DNA of 5,225 bases from Bacteroidota bacterium. GTDB lineage: Bacteria > Bacteroidota > Bacteroidia > NS11-12g > UBA9320. Position numbers and translations under genes: made by a program. Where the stretch lies: the NCBI GenBank assembly GCA_947499775.1, contig CANMPY010000158.1:1-5225 (forward strand), read 5' to 3'. A model generated the notes under the pieces. The model was not told where the DNA came from. It made no database searches and was given only the letters and a program-made list of their open reading frames with translations. Below, one piece after another: positions 1-5,225 of the stretch (positions are counted from its first letter, which is position 1; every line of letters starts with the position of its first letter).

Positions 1-276
1 TCCCCAAAGTTTTCGTGCCTCCCACCAACGTTCGTAAGCCGTATTTGTCCTAAAAACCAGCAACAACGAAATTACAAACCCCAATACCGAATACATCACC
101 GACAGGTTGGCCATTCGCCCTTTGGGTGATACATGCAGATAGTTTACAAAAAATAAATAGACAAGAAAGGAGTATACACTCAATAAGGCCATTAAAGGAA
201 ATAACTGACGAAATGTTTCTGCCTTATGAATTTTAAAAATAAATAAAAACCAGTGCTTTGGACTGTAGGAAATCAT
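1..276 (-). CDS. Bestrophin-family anion channel, N-terminal 92 residues (3' end outside window)
   Basis: Partial gene whose first 92 codons are visible; the reading frame is open to the window edge. The start is the ATG at 276-274, because an in-frame TAA lies seven codons upstream with no other ATG between. The protein begins MISYSPKHWF, then shows a hydrophobic segment at about residues 25-47 and a second at about 58-75, followed directly by FRTNTAYERWWEARKLWG (75-92). An FRTNxAYxRWWExRxxWG stretch after transmembrane segment 2 is the hallmark of the bacterial bestrophin-like (UPF0187/YneE) family. Members are inner-membrane channels related to eukaryotic Ca-activated chloride channels; studied bacterial homologues form pentamers, and ion selectivity differs among them, so the ion carried here is unknown. 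It is divergent from efp and not in an operon with any other gene seen. Family assignment is strong from the motif alone; the remaining two thirds of a usual ~300-residue protein cannot be checked. Confidence 0.88.
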   Translation of the reverse strand, partial: MISYSPKHWFLFIFKIHKAETFRQLFPLMALLSVYSFLVYLFFVNYLHVSPKGRMANLSVMYSVLGFVISLLLVFRTNTAYERWWEARKLWG

Positions 277-341
277 AGTGCAATGATACAATTATCTGTA
301 TAGGCTTCCTATGAGAGACCTTTAAAAAATGAAATCTCGAA

Positions 342-375
342 TTGACCAGATTATAGTGTACAAATCGTATTTTTG
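342..375 (+). promoter_or_regulatory. Putative sigma-A type promoter of efp
   Basis: TATTTTTG at 368-375 matches the Bacteroidota -7 consensus TAnnTTTG at every fixed position. TTG at 342-344 lies 23 bases upstream, at the long end of the usual -33 spacing. Transcription would begin near 381-385, giving a short leader of about 15 bases before the ATG at 399. No Shine-Dalgarno sequence is visible, as is usual in this phylum. This is inferred from consensus match and position only. Confidence 0.55.
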
Positions 376-398
376 CTGCAAATTTTTAACTATTAAAT

Positions 399-962
399 AT
401 GGCAACCACAGCAGATATATCGGTAGGAATGTTTATTAGGCACAATAACGAATTGTGCCAGGTAACGGAATGGCAACATCGAACTCCAGGAAATTTAAGA
501 GCCTTTTACCAATGTAAAATGCGCAATGTAAAAAATGGCAAAAACCTTGAAAACCGTTTCAGAAGCGGCGAAGAAATCACTACCGTTAGAGTAGATGTAA
601 AGGAAATGCAATACCTCTATAAAGAGGGCAATGCCTTGGTATGTATGGATAACGAATCGTTTGATCAAGTTAATGTACCAGAAATATTGTTTGGAACGGC
701 TAGTAAATTTATGAAAGAGGGGATGAATGTAATGGTAAACTTTGAAGGCGAAGACCCCATTGGCGGGCAAGCTCCATTAAACGTAGAACTTGAAATAACC
801 TATACCGAGCCGGGTGTGCGAGGCGATACGGCCACTAACACTGGCAAACCAGCTACGCTCGAAACAGGTGCTGAAATTCGTGTTCCGCTTTTTTGCGAAA
901 TTGGCGAAAAAATAAGGGTAAACACAAGCAATGGTGAATACGTAGAAAGGGTAAAAAAATAA
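399..962 (+). CDS. efp: Translation elongation factor P (variant loop tip with Asn)
   Basis: EF-P binds ribosomes stalled at polyproline or similar sequences between the P and E sites and promotes peptide bond formation. The 187-residue length is standard. The N-terminal KOW-like domain spans about 1-63, the first OB domain 65-128 and the C-terminal OB domain 129-185. The C-terminal domain carries the family signature (YTEPGVRGDTATN at 135-147; KPATLETGAEIRVPLF at 150-165), ending in YVERVKK. The start is supported by the typical MATTADI opening and by the promoter 24 bases upstream. In the loop between the first beta strands, the usual PGKGxAF is replaced by PGNLRAF (30-36), so the residue aligned with E. 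coli Lys34 is Asn32. Lysine-directed (EpmA-type) or arginine-directed (EarP-type) modification therefore cannot act at that position; Arg34 lies two residues on. Everything else looks intact, so I read this as a functional natural variant. It is probably transcribed alone, or with the next gene 110 bases downstream. Confidence 0.96.
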   Translation: MATTADISVGMFIRHNNELCQVTEWQHRTPGNLRAFYQCKMRNVKNGKNLENRFRSGEEITTVRVDVKEMQYLYKEGNALVCMDNESFDQVNVPEILFGTASKFMKEGMNVMVNFEGEDPIGGQAPLNVELEITYTEPGVRGDTATNTGKPATLETGAEIRVPLFCEIGEKIRVNTSNGEYVERVKK

Positions 963-1072
963 ATATAGCCTTATCACAAACACGATTCATCGCTACGCCC
1001 ATCATAACAAAACACAAATAGATGTTAGCGGAGTGTACCGATAAATCTCTAAAATAATTTTTTAACCCATTC

Positions 1073-1987
1073 ATGATTTCATATTTAAACTCAGAAAACA
1101 ACTTTTTGGGAATTACAGAAGAAGAATTGTATAATTATAATTCAGCCAATGTCGTTATCCAGTCAGCCCCATACGAGCATACATCTTCTTATTTGTCGGG
1201 TTCCGATAAAGGTCCCGCAGCAATTATTGAAGCGTCTCATTTTGTTGAATTCTATGATGAAGAACTCGATCAAGAAACCTATAAAAAAGTAGGAATTTCT
1301 ACCCTCAATGCAATGAATTTCGATAATTGCATTAATGAAGAAGCGGTTCATTTAATTGCGAAAGCAACTACTGAAAATATAAATAATAATAAATTTGTTG
1401 TTAGCTTAGGTGCCGAACACACGGTTACCCTAGGTTTTGTTAAAGCCCATCTTGCAAAATATCCAAATTTAGGCGTGCTGCAGATTGATGCCCATTCCGA
1501 TTTGCGTTTAAACTACAACGACAACCCCTATAGCCACGCCTCGGTTATGGCACGCATTCACGATTTAAATGTGCCGCTGTATCAAATAGGAATACGAGCT
1601 CAATGCAAAGAAGAATCTGACTTAATTAAATCATCATCCAATATTTACACTTGGTATGCGTATCAAATAGCCCAAAATAACACGTGGCAGGATGAAGTTT
1701 TAGCTGCGCTGCCCGAACAAATATATTTAACCATTGATGCCGATGGGTTCGACCCTTCGGTTATGCCTGCTGTAGGAACAGCAGAACCAGGAGGATTGGG
1801 ATGGTACGAAAGCCTCCAATTTTTGCAAAAAGTATGTACACAAAAACAGGTTATAGGATTTGACATTGTGGAGTGCGCCCCAAAGGAAGGTGAAATTTTA
1901 ACACAATTTAACTTGGCAAAATTACTTTATAAGCTATTGGGGTATTGCACCCTTAATCCTAAATTCTCATCCCTTTATTGCAAATAA
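1073..1987 (+). CDS. speB: Agmatinase-type ureohydrolase (arginase superfamily, dimanganese)
   Basis: Likely hydrolyses agmatine to putrescine and urea in the cytoplasm, a polyamine-synthesis step. The 304 residues match the family size. All metal-binding motifs of the superfamily are present in order: GAEHTVT with His116; DAHSD with Asp139, His141 and Asp143; and DADGFDP with Asp222 and Asp224. Also present are the active-site YSHASVM segment (His155) and the late Glu267 in VECAP. The DAHSDLR and YSHASVM forms favour agmatinase over arginase or formimidoylglutamase, but other guanidino substrates cannot be excluded from sequence. The ATG at 1073 is chosen because the N-terminal region shows the usual agmatinase layout (NNFLGI, then SAPYEHTSSY and GSDKGPAAI). 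The stop codon abuts the start of the cysteine desulfurase with no spacer, so the two are almost certainly co-transcribed and perhaps translationally coupled. No arginine decarboxylase gene is visible in the window. Confidence 0.9.
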   Translation: MISYLNSENNFLGITEEELYNYNSANVVIQSAPYEHTSSYLSGSDKGPAAIIEASHFVEFYDEELDQETYKKVGISTLNAMNFDNCINEEAVHLIAKATTENINNNKFVVSLGAEHTVTLGFVKAHLAKYPNLGVLQIDAHSDLRLNYNDNPYSHASVMARIHDLNVPLYQIGIRAQCKEESDLIKSSSNIYTWYAYQIAQNNTWQDEVLAALPEQIYLTIDADGFDPSVMPAVGTAEPGGLGWYESLQFLQKVCTQKQVIGFDIVECAPKEGEILTQFNLAKLLYKLLGYCTLNPKFSSLYCK

Positions 1988-3118
1988 ATGCGCGTATATT
2001 TAGATAATGCAGCAACAACACCCCTAGACCCCGAAGTGGTTTCGGCTATGACCGATGTACTGTCAAATTATTTTGGCAATCCAAGTGCACAACATGCAAT
2101 AGGCCGAAATGCAAAAGGCAAAATGGAGGTAGCGCGTAGGCAAATTGCCGAACTAATAAATGCAAAATCCTCTGAAATATTATTTACATCTGGCGGAACA
2201 GAAGCCGATAACATCGTAATACGAAGCGCCGTTTATGACCTCGGCATAAAGCACATTATCACCTCTCCCATTGAACATCATGCTGTATTAAGCACGGTTG
2301 AAGAAATGCATAACAAGGGTTTGGCCACAATGCATTTGGTTGAGATAAATGCACTTGGGGAGATAAACCTTGACCATCTGAAACAATTAGCAGCCGAATT
2401 TCCAGAAAGTTTAATATCGCTGATGCATGCCAATAATGAAATTGGCACACTCCTTGATTTGAAAAAAGTAGCCGATATTGCAAAAGCGCACCATTGCCTG
2501 TTTCATTCCGATACTGTTCAAACAATAGGCCATTATAAAATTGATGTACAGGAATTAGGGATAGATTTTATAGCCTGCTCAGCGCATAAGTTTAATGGGC
2601 CAAAAGGTTCAGGATTTCTGTACATACGAAACATACACAAACTTAAGCCAATAATAACAGGCGGTGGGCAAGAAAAAAACATGAGGGCAGGAACCGAAAA
2701 CTTGTATGGCATTGTTGGACTAGCTAAGGCTTTGGAAATTGCGAATAAGGCAATTGCTGAAGAAACCATTCGCTTACAATCTTTAAAATTATTAATGCGC
2801 ACTTTAATTAGCCAAAGTATTCCCGGAGCTTTGTTTAATGGGCCTTCAACTGATTTAAATAGTCTTTATACTGTGCTTAATGTAAGTCTTCCTCCAAATG
2901 AAATAGGAAACATGTTGCTTTTTAAATTAGATATAGAAGGTGTATGTGCAAGTGGTGGATCGGCTTGCAGTAGCGGAGCAAGCACTGGAAGTCACGTATT
3001 GGCTGCAATTAATCACCCTGCTGATAGAACAGGATTGCGTTTTTCATTTGGCAAATACACTACAGAAGCCGATATACGGTTTGCAGTAGAAAAACTAAAA
3101 ACAGTATTATTAAACTAA
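1988..3118 (+). CDS. Cysteine desulfurase, NifS/IscS family, PLP-dependent
   Basis: Removes sulfur from L-cysteine, giving alanine and an enzyme persulfide that feeds Fe-S cluster assembly, tRNA thiolation or other sulfur acceptors. The 376 residues fit the NifS/IscS group. Visible motifs: YLDNAATTPLDP at the N-terminus; SGGTEADN (68-75) for cofactor phosphate; PIEHHAV with His97 stacking on the PLP ring; HANNEIG (147-153); SDTVQ with Asp175 and Gln178; SAHKFNGPKG with Lys201 as the PLP Schiff-base lysine; RAGTEN (233-238); and the catalytic Cys327 in GSACSSG. The GSACSSG loop and overall length indicate a NifS/IscS-type rather than a SufS-type enzyme. The ATG at 1988 follows the agmatinase TAA directly. 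No iscU, nifU, mnmA or other sulfur-relay gene is seen next to it, so the acceptor is unknown and I give no iscS/nifS symbol. Its stop lies 16 bases from the end of the convergent fcl gene. Confidence 0.95.
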   Translation: MRVYLDNAATTPLDPEVVSAMTDVLSNYFGNPSAQHAIGRNAKGKMEVARRQIAELINAKSSEILFTSGGTEADNIVIRSAVYDLGIKHIITSPIEHHAVLSTVEEMHNKGLATMHLVEINALGEINLDHLKQLAAEFPESLISLMHANNEIGTLLDLKKVADIAKAHHCLFHSDTVQTIGHYKIDVQELGIDFIACSAHKFNGPKGSGFLYIRNIHKLKPIITGGGQEKNMRAGTENLYGIVGLAKALEIANKAIAEETIRLQSLKLLMRTLISQSIPGALFNGPSTDLNSLYTVLNVSLPPNEIGNMLLFKLDIEGVCASGGSACSSGASTGSHVLAAINHPADRTGLRFSFGKYTTEADIRFAVEKLKTVLLN

Positions 3119-3126
3119 GTTTAATA
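3108..3126. terminator. AT-rich palindrome between convergent genes, possible bidirectional terminator
   Basis: TATTAAACT and AGTTTAATA form perfect 9-base arms around a single central A, overlapping the desulfurase stop codon and lying nine bases past the fcl stop on the other strand. A smaller GGCT-T-AGCC palindrome at 3132-3140, followed by TTTTT at 3142-3146, lies just beyond and could help terminate plus-strand transcription. The stem is almost all A/T and would be weak, so a terminator role is inferred mainly from position. Confidence 0.35.
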
Positions 3127-3134
3127 GCATAGGC

Positions 3135-4064
3135 TTAGCCGTTTTTGCTTAAAAAATCCTGGTAAGCAATCTTAATTCCTTCCTTCAATTCTGTTTTATA
3201 CGACCATCCTTGGGCGTTCAAAAACGACACATCCATTAACTTGCGTTCGGTGCCATCGGGCTTGCTTGTATCAAAGGCCAAGTTTCCGGTATAGCCAACT
3301 TCAGTTTTTATAAGCTCAGCCAATTCAGATATACTTAAATCGTGGCCCGTGCCAATGTTTACAAATTGATTTCCGTTATAGTCGAGCATAAGCTTTAGAG
3401 CTGCATCTGCTAAATCATCGGCAAACAAAAATTCACGTTTGGGTGTGCCGCTACCCCAAATTACAACTTCAGCATCGTTATTGCGTTTCGCTTCATGAAA
3501 TTTCCGAATTAAGGCTGGCAATACATGGCTATTTATTGGATCGTAATTATCATTAAGGCCATATAAATTAGTTGGCATTACCGATATAAAATTACACCCA
3601 TATTGACTCCGATAGGCCTCACACATTTTTATACCTGCTATTTTTGCAATGGCATAAGGTTCATTCGTTGGCTCCAATAATCCGGTAAGCAAGTATTCTT
3701 CTTTTAAGGGCTGGGGTGCGTGTTTCGGATAGATGCACGACGACCCAAAAAACATTAATTTCTTAACCCCTTGCACATATGAATGATGGATTACATTGTT
3801 TTGGATTTGCAAATTTTCGTATAAAAACTGCGCCCTATATGTATTATTGGCCAAAATACCGCCTACTTTAGCAGCAGCTAAAAAAACATATTCGGGTTGC
3901 TCAGCTTCAAAAAAATCAGCAACGGCATTTGCGTCTTTTAAATCCAACTCGGCCGACGAATGGTAAACCAGATTGGTATATCCTTTTTTTTCTAATGCTC
4001 TTTTTATGGCCGAACCAACCATTCCGCGGTGGCCTGCTATATATATTTTGCTATTGGTGTTCAT
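3135..4064 (-). CDS. fcl: GDP-L-fucose synthase (GDP-4-keto-6-deoxymannose 3,5-epimerase/4-reductase)
   Basis: Epimerises and then reduces, with NADPH, the product of the neighbouring gmd gene to give GDP-L-fucose, the donor for fucosylated surface glycans. The 309 residues are the normal length for this extended short-chain dehydrogenase. Visible are the nucleotide-binding GHRGMVG (11-17), AAAKVGGI (63-70) and the FFGSSCIYP segment with catalytic Ser108 and Cys110. These are followed by YAIAK with Tyr137 and Lys141, then His180 in NSHVLPALI, so the full active-site set known from the E. coli enzyme is kept, shifted by one residue. The substrate-binding region WGSGTPKREFLFADDLADA (203-221) is also typical. 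The ATG at 4064 is fixed by an in-frame TAA immediately upstream. The gene follows gmd in the same direction, with a 93-base spacer holding a palindromic repeat, and probably shares its promoter outside the window. Also known as wcaG. Confidence 0.96.
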   Translation of the reverse strand: MNTNSKIYIAGHRGMVGSAIKRALEKKGYTNLVYHSSAELDLKDANAVADFFEAEQPEYVFLAAAKVGGILANNTYRAQFLYENLQIQNNVIHHSYVQGVKKLMFFGSSCIYPKHAPQPLKEEYLLTGLLEPTNEPYAIAKIAGIKMCEAYRSQYGCNFISVMPTNLYGLNDNYDPINSHVLPALIRKFHEAKRNNDAEVVIWGSGTPKREFLFADDLADAALKLMLDYNGNQFVNIGTGHDLSISELAELIKTEVGYTGNLAFDTSKPDGTERKLMDVSFLNAQGWSYKTELKEGIKIAYQDFLSKNG

Positions 4065-4082
4065 TTATTTCTGTTTGGTGAT

Positions 4083-4148
4083 TTTGTCATTCCGAGGAAC
4101 GAAGCGTTTTAATTTGAATAAAGATTTTTCCTTCGAAGGAATGGCAAA
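4083..4148. repeat. Intergenic inverted-repeat element (Bacteroidota 'GTCATTCCGAGGAACGAAG' type)
   Basis: Eleven-base arms TTTGTCATTCC (4083-4093) and GGAATGGCAAA (4138-4148) are complementary at ten positions, with one T/G wobble, and enclose 44 bases. The left arm continues as GAGGAACGAAGCG. The GTCATTCCGAGGAACGAAG core resembles a dispersed intergenic repeat that I recall as common in Bacteroidota genomes, often facing a GGAATGACAAA end as here. It lies wholly between gmd and fcl, so it should form a hairpin in the shared mRNA. No target-site duplication is evident. The inverted repeat is seen directly; membership in a repeat family is from memory and not searched. Confidence 0.7.
4128..4141. 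repeat. Perfect 14-base palindrome inside the gmd-fcl intergenic element
   Basis: TTCCTTCGAAGGAA reads identically on both strands. It overlaps the right arm of the larger inverted repeat, so the transcript could fold either as one long-range hairpin or as this small local one. It may be a secondary product of element decay or a protein-binding site; nothing in the sequence separates these. Confidence 0.6.
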
Positions 4149-4157
4149 CGTCAATTA

Positions 4158-5225
4158 TCACTCAAAATAGTTAAATACACTGTATCCGCCATCTTGTAAA
4201 TACTTCTCTTTTTTCATCAATTTCAAATCTGCTTTCATCATCTCATTTACCAATGAATTTAAGTCATATTTCGGTTCCCATCCCAGCTGTGTTTTTGCTT
4301 TGGTAGAATCGCCAATTAATAAATCTACTTCGGTAGGTCGGAAGTATAATGGGTCAACAAAAATTAATTCTTTACCCTCAATTAAGTTTAAATTGTTAAG
4401 TTCTAAATAGGTAAGTCTTGAAGTATCGAGCGATTCAATGTACCCAATTTCGTTCACGCCGCTTCCTTTAAATTGCAATGAAATACCCAGGTCGGCAAAA
4501 CTCATACGCACAAATTCACGCACTTCGGTGGTTATCCCGGTTGCTATTACATAATCTTCGGCCGTTGGCTGTTGGAGCATTAAATACATGGCTTCAATAT
4601 AATCTTTGGCATGCCCCCAATCGCGTTTAGCATCCAAATTGCCAAGAAATAATTTATCCTGCAAGCCAATTGCAATGCGGCTTGCAGCCCGTGTTATTTT
4701 TCGGGTAACAAATGTTTCGCCGCGTATGGGTGATTCATGATTAAAAAGAATTCCATTGCAAGCATACATACCATAAGCCTCTCTGTAATTTACCGTTATC
4801 CAATACCCATACATTTTGGCCACTGCATAAGGCGAACGTGGATAAAACGGAGTTGACTCACTTTGGGGTACTTGCTGTACTAAACCATATAATTCTGATG
4901 TTGAAGCCTGATAAAACCTGCATTTTTCTGTAAGATTGCAAATACGCATAGCTTCTAAAATTCGTAAGGTTCCAATTCCATCCGCATTGGCAGTATACTC
5001 TGGCGTTTCGAAACTTACTTTAACATGGCTCATCGCAGCCAAATTATAAATTTCGTCGGGTTGAACTTCCTGAATGATACGAATAAGATTGGTACTATCG
5101 GTTAAATCGCCGTAGTGCAATTTGAATTTTAAATTTCGTTCGTGCGAGTCTTGGTATAAGTGATCAATTCTGTCGGTATTAAACAACGAACTTCTTCGTT
5201 TTATGCCATGAACTTCATAGCCCTT
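4158..5225 (-). CDS. gmd: GDP-mannose 4,6-dehydratase, N-terminal ~20-25 residues outside window
   Basis: Converts GDP-D-mannose to GDP-4-keto-6-deoxy-D-mannose with bound NADP, the first step to GDP-L-fucose (or GDP-rhamnose/perosamine). 355 residues are visible and the frame runs through the right edge: codons 5225-5187 encode KGYEVHGIKRRSS, continuing into LFNTDRIDHLY, the usual family sequence. A TTG at 5186 is therefore an internal leucine, not the start, and the true start with the GITGQDG nucleotide motif lies beyond the window. Using visible-residue numbers, STSELYG contains catalytic Thr109 and Glu111, and YPRSPYAVAK contains Tyr133 and Lys137. NHESPIRGETFVTRKITRA and GNLDAKRDWGHAKDY, both diagnostic of GMD, follow. 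A variable insert near 257-285 precedes VDPLYFRPTEVD, as in other Bacteroidota GMDs. The gene ends with TGA at 4160-4158. It is upstream of fcl in the same direction, which fixes GDP-L-fucose as the likely end product. Confidence 0.96.
   Translation of the reverse strand, partial: KGYEVHGIKRRSSLFNTDRIDHLYQDSHERNLKFKLHYGDLTDSTNLIRIIQEVQPDEIYNLAAMSHVKVSFETPEYTANADGIGTLRILEAMRICNLTEKCRFYQASTSELYGLVQQVPQSESTPFYPRSPYAVAKMYGYWITVNYREAYGMYACNGILFNHESPIRGETFVTRKITRAASRIAIGLQDKLFLGNLDAKRDWGHAKDYIEAMYLMLQQPTAEDYVIATGITTEVREFVRMSFADLGISLQFKGSGVNEIGYIESLDTSRLTYLELNNLNLIEGKELIFVDPLYFRPTEVDLLIGDSTKAKTQLGWEPKYDLNSLVNEMMKADLKLMKKEKYLQDGGYSVFNYFE

Noticed and set aside
281..288. TATCATTG on the minus strand as a -7 element for the bestrophin gene
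   Set aside because: It matches seven of eight consensus positions, but it would place the transcription start on or inside the ATG at 276-274, and I found no supporting -33 element.
1055..1062. TAATTTTT as a -7 element for a separate speB promoter
   Set aside because: The final G is missing and no TTG lies at the right distance upstream; with about 10 bases left before the ATG the case is too weak to list.
963..1072. Possible terminator or small RNA between efp and the agmatinase gene
   Set aside because: I found no stem with a following T run and no recognisable structured RNA in these 110 bases.
853..1101. Minus-strand frames over the efp 3' end and the efp-speB gap (also 777-983)
   Set aside because: They are mostly antisense to efp, and the predicted peptides are rich in Phe, Tyr and Cys, as expected for the complement of an AT-rich coding region.
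1988..3118. SufS-type desulfurase assignment
   Set aside because: The length of 376 residues, the GSACSSG active-site loop and the absence of suf neighbours fit the NifS/IscS group better.
3973..4170. Plus-strand open frame of 65 codons across the fcl start and the gmd-fcl gap
   Set aside because: It is antisense to the fcl 5' end and the rest is translated intergenic repeat (LSFRGTKRF type), a known artefact; it has no family resemblance.

Overview
The window looks like an ordinary chromosomal segment of an AT-rich member of the Bacteroidota. The evidence is the lack of clear Shine-Dalgarno sequences, a good TAnnTTTG-type -7 promoter element ahead of efp, Bacteroidota-like protein sequences throughout, and an intergenic palindromic repeat of the 'GTCATTCCGAGGAACGAAG' type that I recall as frequent in this phylum. 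I cannot name a genus.

Left part, 1-398: the 5' part of a bestrophin-family membrane channel gene runs leftward off the window edge. A 122-base spacer separates it from a divergent rightward block and carries a plausible efp promoter. Middle, 399-3118, plus strand: efp (translation elongation factor P), a 110-base gap, then a ureohydrolase of the agmatinase type (speB-like) directly abutting a NifS/IscS-type cysteine desulfurase (TAAATG junction, no spacer). Right part, 3135-5225, minus strand: a two-gene GDP-L-fucose unit transcribed toward the middle block, gmd (5' end outside the window) then fcl. Together these convert GDP-mannose to GDP-4-keto-6-deoxymannose and then to GDP-L-fucose, presumably for surface polysaccharide or glycoprotein. 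The two blocks converge with a 16-base gap that holds an AT-rich palindrome.

Most of the window is housekeeping. Three points stand out: EF-P has Asn at the loop-tip position that is a modified Lys (or Arg) in the well-studied factors; a 66-base inverted-repeat element sits between gmd and fcl; and the agmatinase-desulfurase junction is very tight between two enzymes of unrelated pathways. I see no tRNA, rRNA, CRISPR array, transposase, phage gene or obvious defence system, and no strong case for an undescribed system.
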